Below, one piece after another: positions 10,101-18,678 of a stretch of DNA of 64,000 nucleotides (positions are counted from its first letter, which is position 1; every line of letters begins with the position of its first letter). A program made the position numbers and the translations under genes. The notes below the pieces were generated by a model. That model did no database searches and was not told the DNA's origin. It worked only from the letters and a program-made list of their open reading frames with translations. The DNA comes from JAUWCL01 sp964599375 (GTDB lineage Bacteria; Krumholzibacteriota; Krumholzibacteriia; Krumholzibacteriales; Krumholzibacteriaceae). The DNA lies in NCBI GenBank assembly GCA_964599375.1, contig CAZREW010000005.1:1-64000 (forward strand), in the 5' to 3' direction.

Positions 10101-12412
10101 AATACGAACTCGACATATATGGGAACTACGACATTAGCTGCCATGTCCATGACGTTGACTATGCGCAGGGTATAAGGCTGCTCGAGAACAGGTAGCGCGG
10201 CGATCTCCAGCCTTACCGTCCTTTCGTCCAGCATCGACAGGGATCCGATATCCATCTCGTCCGCGGGATCTCCGGACACGTATATCGCATAGAGATCCGT
10301 ATCGGTCACCGAAGCCTCGTTCATCGGCTCGTCGAAGGTCAGGACCATGGCCCTCTCGCCGACTATCTGGTAACGGGCCAGCTCCGGCTGCATCTCGTCT
10401 CGGCCGGAGAAGGTCCGAGAGGTTCCCGGGGCGATGGGATTACCCGAAAGGTCTTCGACACCTGTGATCCGGATGACGTAGGATCCAGAATCTGAAAAAG
10501 CATCTTCAACTCTGACACTCACGGTCCCGGGGCCAAGCTCGAGGTCCGCCGAGACTATATTCAGGAGGGCCGTCGTGTCACCTTCCTCGAATATCTCATA
10601 GTTGGCCGGTTCGCACGCGCTGTCGTGGTCGAGAGGTTCATTGAAATCAATCCGCAGTACACCCTCGCTCTTCACGCCCGCGCCGGTTACCTCGGGAGGG
10701 ACTCTCTCTATGAACAGGAAATGCCCTCCCTGTTCGACCCGCATCGTATTGCCTCGGACGTCGGCCATGTTACTGACGACCACGGCGTAATTCCACCGGG
10801 AGACCATCTGATCCCCGAGGTGAAGGCGCACTATCGAGGCATCGGGCATAAGCTCGGCCGAATCTATCCTCATCATGACGCCCGGTGTCGATACAGCGTG
10901 CAGCGTGTAGTTGCCGGTATCAGCAACAGAGACCGGATCGAGCTCTTCGTCGAACTGGAGATCTACCGTCGACCCGTCTATCGGCAGGGCCTGGATCAAC
11001 AAGGGGGGTACGGTGTCGGGATAAGAGAACTCGAAAGTCGCCGGAGAGATCACGTTCATCGAGCTGTCCATGACGCCGCTCACGGCGAGGGAATAGAGTG
11101 TCTCGCTCTCAAGCCCGGCTTCGAAGTGTAGCAAGAGTATGGAATCTCCAGTGGCGGATACCGTTTCGATAGAGCTGATCGAATCAGGATCATCGCTTCT
11201 GTATATCGAGTAGTGCATGGGGTCGCCAGCGGACGAGAGGTCCATCGCCTCATTGTATGCGACCAGCACGCACGTTTCAGCTTCCACGGAGACACTTGCA
11301 AGCATCGGAGGCACATCGTCGATCGACATGAACCCGCGCGAGGTCTCAGTCTTGACGTTACCCGAGAGATCTGATATCCCGTTCGCGGTCACTTTATGCA
11401 CGACTCCCCTCTCCATGGGACCGCTCAGGTGAAGGACGGCGGTCGCCCCGTCCCCCTCGAGCTGGGCATTGATGACCGGCACTGCGAGTCCAGACGACAG
11501 GACCGTTAACTGGTAATTCGCCTGATCCGAGGCGGGCCCTGATGCGACCCTGTCGTCGAAGATTACTGACACGGTCGAATCATCGACGGCCCATGCATAC
11601 CTTATATACGGCGGGACGGCATCGGCCTCGTTGAAGATCACCTGCGTACCCGAAGGGATCATGTTTCCCGCCATATCACGAAGTCCCGATAGTTCTACCA
11701 CGCACGTCTCTTCGCCCGGTGAAGAGCCGAGAAGCATCCATATCCGGTTGTCGTCTCCCCGCAGGGCGACCGCAAGTACACGCAACGTTACCGAATGGTC
11801 ACCCCGAAAATAAACACGGTAATTCGAAAGATTTCTGACGTCGGGAAGGAAGACCCGCTCGCTCAACTGAAGGATTATCTCGGTTTCGCTGAGGACAGTG
11901 ACACCGGTCACCGCCGGCGGTTCATTGTCCCACTCACACACCTTGTTGACGCAGACCGGAGGATAGGCGAACGCAGGTTCGATATCCCTCATATCAAGAC
12001 AGTTGGCCACCTGGTGATATCCGGCCTCCGGATGCCTGACGACCCGGATCTCCGACGGGGCCGATGTGGTACTGATCATCGAGATCGTGGTCAGCAGCGT
12101 CCCGGCCTCGTTGCATTCGCTCATGCACGTGCTGATGCCGCTCGAGAAGCTTCCCATCTCGACTGTGACATCGGGATTCGCGCTGGACCCGGTGATAACC
12201 AGGTCCGGATCTAGATCGAGTGCGTACTCAGCGCAGAAAAAACCGTTATTTCCCGGAGATACAATGAGATATACATTGAAAGGCACGTATGGCTCGACGA
12301 ATGCGGTGCTTGTACTTCCCTCGACGTCCGTATACAGGCCGATACGGGGGGTCTGTGCTGCGATGGATATCGGGATTGATAAGAGAACGAGAAGAAGGAT
12401 GAACCTTTTCAT
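7175..12412 (-). CDS. Giant secreted Ig-like repeat protein with FlgD-like C-terminal sorting module
   Basis: A 1745-residue secreted protein. It starts at ATG 12412 behind AGGAGGGG and has a signal peptide ending at about residue 19 (SIAAQ). After an N-terminal cohesin-like module (IGLYTDVEGS...) come about 12 tandem Ig-like units of roughly 105 residues. Each opens with a DxxPP motif, runs into a strand such as VRLEFNEPLD, and closes with VxDxxGN; this is the bacterial Ig-like 5/SbsA style. A second copy of the N-terminal module (VVGLYADGERSGG) follows, then a fibronectin-like stretch. The C-terminus has the FlgD-like sorting module (NVPNPFNPSTEI, DVAGRHIVRL, GSGVYFYSL, RKMIMLR). The protein is probably an adhesin or surface filament anchored after C-terminal processing. 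No catalytic motif is seen. Confidence 0.9.
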   Translation of the reverse strand: MKRFILLLVLLSIPISIAAQTPRIGLYTDVEGSTSTAFVEPYVPFNVYLIVSPGNNGFFCAEYALDLDPDLVITGSSANPDVTVEMGSFSSGISTCMSECNEAGTLLTTISMISTTSAPSEIRVVRHPEAGYHQVANCLDMRDIEPAFAYPPVCVNKVCEWDNEPPAVTGVTVLSETEIILQLSERVFLPDVRNLSNYRVYFRGDHSVTLRVLAVALRGDDNRIWMLLGSSPGEETCVVELSGLRDMAGNMIPSGTQVIFNEADAVPPYIRYAWAVDDSTVSVIFDDRVASGPASDQANYQLTVLSSGLAVPVINAQLEGDGATAVLHLSGPMERGVVHKVTANGISDLSGNVKTETSRGFMSIDDVPPMLASVSVEAETCVLVAYNEAMDLSSAGDPMHYSIYRSDDPDSISSIETVSATGDSILLLHFEAGLESETLYSLAVSGVMDSSMNVISPATFEFSYPDTVPPLLIQALPIDGSTVDLQFDEELDPVSVADTGNYTLHAVSTPGVMMRIDSAELMPDASIVRLHLGDQMVSRWNYAVVVSNMADVRGNTMRVEQGGHFLFIERVPPEVTGAGVKSEGVLRIDFNEPLDHDSACEPANYEIFEEGDTTALLNIVSADLELGPGTVSVRVEDAFSDSGSYVIRITGVEDLSGNPIAPGTSRTFSGRDEMQPELARYQIVGERAMVLTFDEPMNEASVTDTDLYAIYVSGDPADEMDIGSLSMLDERTVRLEIAALPVLEQPYTLRIVNVMDMAANVVVPIYVEFVFEDTFPPELTGAVSLAERAVRLEFNEVLDAGIAAAPGHYGIYPAGSPSAGLPVVSAERVDGGNAVIVHLGATLVQGIWTASVTGVSDIYGNTILDAQTAQFPFVDLSAPFVTGIEVEHMLEVHVAFNEPLDMAGPDDASNYTFFEAGDTSVRFNAETAGIGAGQDEVTLKPARQLTPGLQYLLRVTGVSDLVGNWIDSETLFGFTAEDGKPPELAGYVTSGDSMITISFSEPLDSASIVVPGCIMIYESLNPSTVLAINSIEVAGEGLVANVTLLDHASEGMPYTLEIQGPADLAGNAIVPVLEEYIYFGDFEDRPHAISAEAVGHDEVVVRFDRQLDSFTARIPSNYYLFTTVDTTSIRYITSVRLLPDGSSVHLNVDRTFLNDLHLTLRISNVRDIYGNTIADGSEVQFYYTDHFAPGFDAASYLSDRRIRVVFDELADSATASAPANYNVYRPDHPEMTIPVDHVEFLGWSVVLNTAEPMSFEPIYLGSESDVDSLASGEERDMLTCFWTRYAIACDGVEDYFGNAMRPENTIEFIFWDSYPPDLLSIRVLTPSSIYVSFSEVMSATYVTDTGRYSLRRAGGTLPAVTVGSAEYLGKHVVLHLASPLAAGDYELVMSGVRDQAGNAVSAEPAPFTFTGAPAGAVVGLYADGERSGGAVNVEGAGEPFSFYVWCRGSEFEMSAVRYAISSSGLWAMTGMAANDAVVIDDSGYPVGQGMIVTLDGCQDGWIWTHRIDCVSLAEGEESIMVLPAFPAGQLGITNCLYGGPAESAAGESLYLFIDSPLATMLERWDVEYRNGAIEVSWSISAVDEPPTFSVMRRAEGGGDPVELPAGAIIRDGLSFRSFDTGFQHGSSYVYRVTMDEDGGDVILFETGAIETPELPFTLRQNVPNPFNPSTEIFYHLTERCAVSLDVYDVAGRHIVRLAGGTQAEGDHSVTWNGTDGGGSRVGSGVYFYSLRAGKNELTRKMIMLR

Positions 12413-12948
12413 GAATGCCCCTCCTGAATCGGTTACATACCTGCCTCCTCTGTTGATGTAGTGCCTGCCGATGTCTGCCGGGCCGGTATGCAGATCATGG
12501 TTGTCGAAACGACTCCGGTCACACTTCGGCGACTGCTATAACAGCTGTTTTCATTCCACCTCCAATACCGGATATGATCCGGCTATCTGATGGAGACCTA
12601 TATCAGGATTGTCCCCTCAATTAGAATCCCCCCGATTCCCCACCTGAAAGTTCCATGCCAGGATTATGCATCTAATTCGAGCATTCTATAAACCGTTGGC
12701 CCGCATGCCGAGTGAGCCGGGACCAGTACATGCCACACAGCTGCTGGAGAAATTTTTTGCGGATTATCCCCCATCCTTCGGAGGCGCTCCGGGGACTTTT
12801 TCATACCGGACAGATGGCACTCTCATGCATGTTGACTGCGGCGGGCCGGGGATATACGATAGCGATATATCAAAGTCACATGTCCTGAGGGAGGCCGGCT
12901 GTCATCTCTGAGAGCAAGGATATCACCGGGAAAAGGTCAGCAGCAGCC
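12413..12948. other. Intergenic region, 536 bp, no convincing gene
   Basis: It lies between two divergent genes. A perfect 6-base inverted repeat, CCGGAT-ATG-ATCCGG (12568-12582), is the only clear structure. An 81-codon frame at 12666-12911 has third-position GC near 50%, unlike neighbouring genes, and resembles nothing I know. No clear promoter boxes were found. Confidence 0.5.
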
Positions 12949-15171
12949 ATGCTGCAGGTCAGGATACTGCTCGCTCTGCTAGTATTGCTTCACGGCCTGC
13001 CCTTTATCTTAAAGGGGCTGCATTTCTGGGGGCTGGACCAGTGGCGATACATCCCTGCCGGCTGGGCATGGGCGGCGCTCGCTGCGGGTCTGGTTCTTCT
13101 GCTCCCACCGGTAGGCGGGCTGCTCGCGCGTCCCCTGGAGCGGCTCGATGGATTCGCGGCGAGGCAGAGGTCGAAATGGGCCGGGTTCCTCATATACCTG
13201 GCACTCCTCTCCGCTTCAGCCGCCGCCTTCTGGTTTTTCAGGAACGCGACGCACTTCCTCGGCGACGGCTTCCTGTGGGCCAACCACCTGATGAAGGATA
13301 TCGTGTTCCATGAGCCGGTGTCGACCTGGCTGTACAGGGGGATCTACCGCGGATTGAACGCTGCACGCGTCTTCGGCGAGGTCAATCCGGTCATGTCTTC
13401 GGCGCTTACAAGCGTGCTCGCGGGACTGGTCTTTGTCGCGTTCGTCCGAAAGACGGCTCTGTTGATGTCGGAGAGGCGCGGGGACTATTTCCTGTTCATC
13501 GGCTCCCTCGTATCCTGCGGGATGATCATGCTCTTCTTCGGTTACGTCGAGACGTACCCGCCGGTGGCTGCGGGCGTGATGGCGTTCATCTATTTCTCGC
13601 TCAGGTGGTTGCGCCGCGGCGGCTCGGTCGTACCTGCCGTGGCCGCATTCCTCGCGACAGCCGTCCTGCATCTCTCCGCCGTCGCGCTCCTGCCCGGGCT
13701 CCTTCTGCTGCTGCATTACAAGGCAGGGAAGACTGTCGAGATGAAGCGGCTGAGGAACCTCCTGCTCATCGTCATCGCCGCCGGGCTGGCCTCCCTGTGG
13801 GCTCTACAGGCAACCGGGACGTTCGGCGGGTTCTTCAGGGAGCAGTTCCTGCCGCTCTTCACCGCGCCCTCGAACCAGGATATCGCTTACCCCTTGTTCT
13901 CGCTTCGTGCCCTGTTCGATTACGCTAACGAGCTTCTGCTGATATGCCCGCTGGTGATATTGCTGCCCGTCCTTCTGATCACAGGGCAAGAAAGAGGCAA
14001 AGGCACCGCGGCAGTGAACGGTTCGGCGTCGGCGGGGAATGGTGAGATATCGGCGGATAACGGCGCTGCATCCGACGCGCCGGACGGCCCGCGGCGCGAA
14101 AGGCTCTTTCTGGCGCTTACCGCCCTCTCCTACTTCCTCGTGTTCGCCGTCTTCAACAAGGTCATCGGCACGAGCAGGGACTGGGACCTCTTCTCCCCGC
14201 TCGCTCTTCCGCTCGCGCTATGGATCGCTCTGCTTCTGAGGGAGAGACTCCCCGGCAGAGGCAGCGCGCTCGCCCTGATGACTCTCGCAGTCGTTGTCAC
14301 ACATACCGCGCCGTGGATAGCCCTCAACGCCGGTCTCACGAGATCTGAGAAGCGCTTCGTCGACCTCTGCGACACCGGGTACTGGAGCAACCGGGCAAAG
14401 GGATACGGCTACAGCACGCTGGGCCAGTACTGCCGTCATTACGAAAGGCCCCTTGAGGCGATATTCTTCTACGGCAGGGCGGCTCAGAGCGATCCGGGGA
14501 ACGTGAAGTACAGATATTACACCGGTGAGATCTATTCAAATCTCGGCAAGCATGGAGCGGCACTTGAGCAGTATTTCAAGGTACTCGAGCGCCAGGGCGA
14601 CCACCTCGACGCCCTGAACAACGCCGGCGTGTCTTATCTCGAGCTGGGCCGGCCGGCTGAGGCTGAGCCATATTTCCTCAGGGCCCTCGTCGTCGACCCC
14701 GGGTTCACAAGCGCCATTCGAAACCTCGGGTACGTATACTTCGAGACGAGCCGGCCGGCTGAAGCGATCGAGCTATACGACAGGGTGGCCCTTACTGACG
14801 CCGGGACCGCCGATTACCTTACCGATATGGGGCTGACATATCTCAACGGCCCGCAGAGCGGTACCGCCAAGGAATTTCTTCAGCACGTGCTGGAGTCTCG
14901 CCCCGGTGACGTAAAGGTCCTTTACGGCCTAGGGATGAAATATCTCGAGGAAGGCGACCAGGGCCGCGCCATGGAAATGCTCCTGCGCGCGGTAGAGATA
15001 GATCCTGCGCATCCGCAGATCCATGTCGGGCTCGCGAAGGCATATATAGCCGCGGGCGACATCGAGAGCGCGAGAAGGCATGTCGATGCTGCGCGAAGCC
15101 TCGACCCCAGGCTCCCCGCGGATCTGCTCGACGAGCTGCGCGGCGAAAAAATGAACCCGCCGGTAGATTGA
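12949..15171 (+). CDS. Polytopic membrane protein with C-terminal TPR repeats
   Basis: A 740-residue protein with two halves. Residues 1 to about 460 contain roughly ten membrane helices with a short acidic loop after helix 3 (FLGDGFLWANH), resembling GT-C glycosyltransferase-type membrane domains. Residues of about 480-730 form at least six tetratricopeptide repeats (for example ALNNAGVSYLELGRPAEAEP). Such TPR membrane proteins are common in uncultured FCB bacteria and are thought to act in cell-envelope glycan or protein assembly; the exact reaction is unknown. The ATG at 12949 has only a weak RBS (AAGG), but a stop at 12886 leaves no better start. Confidence 0.8.
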   Translation: MLQVRILLALLVLLHGLPFILKGLHFWGLDQWRYIPAGWAWAALAAGLVLLLPPVGGLLARPLERLDGFAARQRSKWAGFLIYLALLSASAAAFWFFRNATHFLGDGFLWANHLMKDIVFHEPVSTWLYRGIYRGLNAARVFGEVNPVMSSALTSVLAGLVFVAFVRKTALLMSERRGDYFLFIGSLVSCGMIMLFFGYVETYPPVAAGVMAFIYFSLRWLRRGGSVVPAVAAFLATAVLHLSAVALLPGLLLLLHYKAGKTVEMKRLRNLLLIVIAAGLASLWALQATGTFGGFFREQFLPLFTAPSNQDIAYPLFSLRALFDYANELLLICPLVILLPVLLITGQERGKGTAAVNGSASAGNGEISADNGAASDAPDGPRRERLFLALTALSYFLVFAVFNKVIGTSRDWDLFSPLALPLALWIALLLRERLPGRGSALALMTLAVVVTHTAPWIALNAGLTRSEKRFVDLCDTGYWSNRAKGYGYSTLGQYCRHYERPLEAIFFYGRAAQSDPGNVKYRYYTGEIYSNLGKHGAALEQYFKVLERQGDHLDALNNAGVSYLELGRPAEAEPYFLRALVVDPGFTSAIRNLGYVYFETSRPAEAIELYDRVALTDAGTADYLTDMGLTYLNGPQSGTAKEFLQHVLESRPGDVKVLYGLGMKYLEEGDQGRAMEMLLRAVEIDPAHPQIHVGLAKAYIAAGDIESARRHVDAARSLDPRLPADLLDELRGEKMNPPVD

Positions 15172-15225
15172 TGTGATATGCTGTTCGAGCGGCAAGATAT
15201 TTCCCTGTAACAGAAGGAGGGCGTC

Positions 15226-15687
15226 ATGAGACAGAAGACCCTGTTTCTCGCCGTCATGATGATCGTGGCCCTGTCTGCGCGCGGCGCGCTGGCACACTGC
15301 GAGATCCCCTGCGGCATCTACGACGACGGGCTCAGGATCACCATGATCCGCGAGCACATCGACACGGTCGAGAAATCGATGAAGTCGATCGTTTCGCTGA
15401 GCGGCGAAGACGAAAAGAACTACAACCAGCTTGTGCGCTGGATAACCAACAAGGACGAGCACGCCGACGAGATCCAGCACATCGTCAGCCAGTACTTCAT
15501 GACGCAGCGGATCAAGCCGGTCGGCAGCGATGATCCCGCGTACGGTGCGTACATAGCGAAGCTCACTCTACTCCACCAGTTGCTGATAGAGGCGATGAAG
15601 TCGAAGCAGACCCTCGAGCAGGAACACATCGACTCGATGCGCAAGCTCGTCGACAGCTTCGAGAAGCTCTACTTCGAGAAGAAATAG
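15226..15687 (+). CDS. sodN: Nickel superoxide dismutase with Sec signal peptide
   Basis: A 153-residue NiSOD, which dismutates superoxide with nickel held by the N-terminal hook. The hook HCEIPCGIYDD matches the HCxxPCGxY family motif: His24, Cys25, Pro28, Cys29, Gly30 and Tyr32. Residues 1-23 are a typical signal peptide (positive start, hydrophobic core, ending ALA) placed so that signal peptidase cleavage would leave His as residue 1, exactly what the nickel site needs. The rest is the expected four-helix-bundle length. AAGGAGGG precedes the ATG. No SodX-type maturation protease is visible nearby. The enzyme would protect the periplasm or cell surface rather than the cytoplasm. Confidence 0.93.
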   Translation: MRQKTLFLAVMMIVALSARGALAHCEIPCGIYDDGLRITMIREHIDTVEKSMKSIVSLSGEDEKNYNQLVRWITNKDEHADEIQHIVSQYFMTQRIKPVGSDDPAYGAYIAKLTLLHQLLIEAMKSKQTLEQEHIDSMRKLVDSFEKLYFEKK

Positions 15688-16063
15688 GGCCTGCTGGCTT
15701 GTCCATATGGACCATCTAAATGCCCGCGAGCGCTGTAAATCGCCGCCCCTGTCTCAATCTGTGCTGTAAGTCGTACAGCTAATACATCCTGATGTCATCT
15801 TGTGCTCACGTATTTCACCGGCAAAGTCCCGCTCCGGCATTTCCTGGACATCCATATCTTTTGCGATCCTGCTGGTCCCGGCCGCTGAATACTTGAAAAC
15901 ACTTCCCGGGTTGTGGTATTATTGCGCCCGCAAAGCAGGCTCCGGGGTTTCTATCAAAGTATCTATCTGAAAGTCGTGTCAGTCCGGCCGCAGGTCGACG
16001 CGTTCTCGCCGCTTTTATCAGGGTGGATGACCGGAGACGGGTCTCAAAACAGGAGGTGTCCCC
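15688..16063. other. Intergenic region, 376 bp, with one weak promoter
   Basis: No gene is visible. TTGAAA (15893-15898) and TATTAT (15917-15922) with an 18-base spacer could form a promoter for the secreted C39-like gene downstream. No terminator hairpin was recognised after sodN. Confidence 0.35.
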
Positions 16064-18358
16064 TTGTCCCTCTCTAAATCAGTAACGGTTTCAAAGTTCG
16101 CCGCGTCAATCCTGGCCGCGCTGCTGATCACATCGCTGATCAGCTCCGCCGGCCTCGCCCAGAACGAAGCGACGGTAAGCAAGAGGGTCCGCTGCCTTAT
16201 CGATATATACGGCCTGGGACCAGTCGAGTTCACCGACATCTCAGGCCCCTGCCAGCTCCTCTATACCGACCCGTACGACGACTACGACGGGCATATCAGG
16301 ATAGACACGGAAATAATCTCGATGGACCTGAGGGATCAGATCATCTTTGTCAGCAGGAACGATGAAGTAGCATCGCCCGGCGGGACACGCAGCATCGAAC
16401 CGGGGATAGACTTCCCGGCCGAGTCGTTCTTCGACGTTATGTACAAGATCGAGCTGCCGGAGCAGTTTCCCGGGGACTACCTGATCAACTACGAACCTAT
16501 GCACATGATGAGCCTGGTGGACCAGTTCCCCCCCTACTTCGCCCATTACATCTACGCTGGAGCTCCGATCATACTTTATAGCACCATGGGGATAGACGTC
16601 GCCGCGATACTCGAGTGGGAGGAATCCATACTTCCTTACTACCCTCCCAAGGCGCATATCACATGTCCCTCTTCGTACAAGTCAGATGTCGCCATATTGA
16701 ACGAAGACGGGCTCATCGAGCTGCCTGCTTCATGCAACGGAATGGACGACGAGGATATCGACTACGCCGAGTTCGGCTACAGGCCTTTCGGCGATCCCGG
16801 GATGTTCGTTCCGTTCTACACCGATTTCAGCGGCGCCGGGACGCGCGCCTCGACGCACGGCCCGGTCGGCGAGGGAGACGGATGGTGCGGGTATTTCGAC
16901 CCGGGCTCTGAGCCCTTCGAGGGCCAGGTGGCGGAATTCCGGGTAAGGTTTTTCCCTAGAAGGCCCGGACCATACATCGAGGATACATGCAGCATCTGGA
17001 TCGACTCCACCCCGCCGATACCATGGATTTTTCCCGACGATAAGGCCGGAGACCCCGAGACACTCCGCCTGTTCCAGGTCGATTCGTTCTTCGATATAAT
17101 GTTCACGGTCCCGGACGAGATGCCCGGGCCGGGGCCCGCGGAGCTGCAGGTCTTCCCGCTGACACAGCGGTTCGAGAGGACCCTTACGGTCGTCGACCAG
17201 CTCAGCCTCGGGACCGACCTCGATTCGACCTCGTGTGGCCCAGCCGCAGCGGCGTCCTGCCTGAAATACTTCGCCGACAACGGATATCCGACGCTCGACA
17301 ACCCGGGCGGCGACGAGGCCAAACCGGAGCAGAGCGGCGAGGACATCGCCAGGGAGCTTCAGGGCGCGATGGGCACGAACGCTGAAAACGGCACATCGGG
17401 TGATGGGATGGTCTCCGGTATCGAGAGCTACCTCGACGGGCACGGGCAGAGCGGCTGGTCGGTCAGCGGCCATCCGGTCGAGAGCGACGCAGACCTTGCC
17501 GCGATGTTCCGCGAGTTCGAGGCGGACAGCGAGGACGTGATCGTGCTGCTGCAGGACACGACCACGGCAGGCGAGGGAGCAGGCGACACCACGGGGCACT
17601 GGGTGACGCTCGGCTCGAGAGAGCAGACCCGACACTCCGCCGACAGCACCTCGCAGAAGATAGACTTCATGGACCCGTGGGGAGGCGGCAGCACCGCCGA
17701 CAACAACTACGACGTCGGTGAGGACGAGAACGGGAACCCGACCACCGACGGGTACGACCTCGACGGAGCGGGCGGCGACGCGGTCATAGCGGGGTACATC
17801 AAGGTCTCGCCCCCGGAAGACGGGGCGGCGCCGGGCCTGCGCGTGAACCGCGCCCCAGGCACGCCGGCCTTCGACCCGGACTGGATCCCGGTCGACGCGG
17901 GGACAGTACGCGGTAACGGGCTCGTCGATACCCTGCACTGGGACACTCACGGATTCATGCCGGGGCTCTACCTTATGGAGGTCATCACGACCAATCACCA
18001 GGGTCACACATGCCGCGACATCAGGCTGGCCCTGCTGACCGAGCCCAGTACCGGCTCTGATCCCGGGACCCCGGGCCTGAAGACCGGCCTGCGCGGCACG
18101 TACCCGAACCCGTTTAACCCGGCGACGAACATCGTCTTCTCTCTCGAGAAGGGCGCTCCCGTGACCCTGGTCATCTATGACATCGCCGGTCGGCGGGTCA
18201 GGACGCTGATGAACGCGAAGATGACAGAGGCCGGTTCTTATACCGTACCGTGGGATGGCGTAGATGACCGCGGTGGGCGGGTGTCGAGCGGAGTCTACTT
18301 CTGCAGATTTACATCGGGGGACGCGGAGTCGTCTACAAAGATGATCCTGCTTCGCTGA
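16064..18358 (+). CDS. Secreted C39-like cysteine peptidase-domain protein with FlgD-like sorting module
   Basis: A 764-residue secreted protein. It starts at TTG 16064, because AGGAGGTG (16051-16058) lies at the right distance and no ATG does, with a signal peptide ending SAGLA. The middle holds a papain-like fold of peptidase C39 type: TSCGPAAAASC with Cys391, GHWVTL with His512 and MDPWGG with Asp537, in the right order for a catalytic triad. The C-terminus carries a FlgD-like sorting module (TYPNPFNPATNI, DIAGRRVRTL, SSGVYF, KMILLR). The N-terminal 380 residues are not recognised. It could be a secreted protease or a peptidase-fold binding protein; activity is not proven. A strong hairpin follows the stop. 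Confidence 0.85.
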   Translation: MSLSKSVTVSKFAASILAALLITSLISSAGLAQNEATVSKRVRCLIDIYGLGPVEFTDISGPCQLLYTDPYDDYDGHIRIDTEIISMDLRDQIIFVSRNDEVASPGGTRSIEPGIDFPAESFFDVMYKIELPEQFPGDYLINYEPMHMMSLVDQFPPYFAHYIYAGAPIILYSTMGIDVAAILEWEESILPYYPPKAHITCPSSYKSDVAILNEDGLIELPASCNGMDDEDIDYAEFGYRPFGDPGMFVPFYTDFSGAGTRASTHGPVGEGDGWCGYFDPGSEPFEGQVAEFRVRFFPRRPGPYIEDTCSIWIDSTPPIPWIFPDDKAGDPETLRLFQVDSFFDIMFTVPDEMPGPGPAELQVFPLTQRFERTLTVVDQLSLGTDLDSTSCGPAAAASCLKYFADNGYPTLDNPGGDEAKPEQSGEDIARELQGAMGTNAENGTSGDGMVSGIESYLDGHGQSGWSVSGHPVESDADLAAMFREFEADSEDVIVLLQDTTTAGEGAGDTTGHWVTLGSREQTRHSADSTSQKIDFMDPWGGGSTADNNYDVGEDENGNPTTDGYDLDGAGGDAVIAGYIKVSPPEDGAAPGLRVNRAPGTPAFDPDWIPVDAGTVRGNGLVDTLHWDTHGFMPGLYLMEVITTNHQGHTCRDIRLALLTEPSTGSDPGTPGLKTGLRGTYPNPFNPATNIVFSLEKGAPVTLVIYDIAGRRVRTLMNAKMTEAGSYTVPWDGVDDRGGRVSSGVYFCRFTSGDAESSTKMILLR

Positions 18359-18371
18359 TGGACACAGAAAG

Positions 18372-18400
18372 GCCGGGTACCTGTCCGACAGGTACCCGGC
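18372..18400 (+). terminator. Strong hairpin after the C39-like gene
   Basis: A perfect 14-base inverted repeat (GCCGGGTACCTGTC / GACAGGTACCCGGC) with a single central base lies 13 bases after the stop. It is followed by TTCTCC rather than a T-run, so it may end transcription or only stabilise the mRNA end. Confidence 0.6.
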
Positions 18401-18607
18401 TTCTCCACAACAACCCCGGTGCTTTCCTCTTCCGCTTACTTCAGCAAGAGTTTATACGCGGACCAAGCATCCCCTCCGGTTCGCACATTGCTGGCGATTA
18501 ATTATAAGCATTCCGCATACCAGAAACGGGCCCAGGCCGATAATACTGTATCGGATTGATTTTCAACGGGTTTAGATTCAGATAGTCTGACTGGGGATAC
18601 AATCAAC

Positions 18608-18624
18608 TGCGCAATATATGCGCA
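18608..18624. repeat. TGCGCA-N5-TGCGCA dyad, copy 1
   Basis: TGCGCAATATATGCGCA lies within a 320-base gene-free stretch (18359-18678). It is preceded by the same TCAAC that precedes copy 2 at 20226, so a 13-base direct repeat (TCAACTGCGCAAT at 18603-18615 and 20221-20233) flanks the NtrC-type regulator gene on both sides. Further GCGCA and TGCACA half-sites follow to 18645. It may be a binding site of that regulator, which is inference. Confidence 0.45.
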
Positions 18625-18678
18625 TTGCCGCGCAAACTATGCACACTTATCGGGTCCCGGTCCATCGGCCACAGCATG

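Noticed and set aside
7175..12412. Flagellar hook protein (FlgD) interpretation of the C-terminal module
   Set aside because: Only the Ig-like FlgD fold is shared; the NPFNPST and K-LLR landmarks are those of secreted-protein sorting modules, and no flagellar genes are present.
12666..12911. 81-codon frame in the 12.4-12.9 kb gap
   Set aside because: Third-position GC near 50%, no RBS, no family resemblance.
16730..18007. Minus-strand frame of 425 codons opposite the C39-like gene
   Set aside because: Composition typical of an antisense frame; the plus strand has signal peptide, catalytic triad and sorting module.
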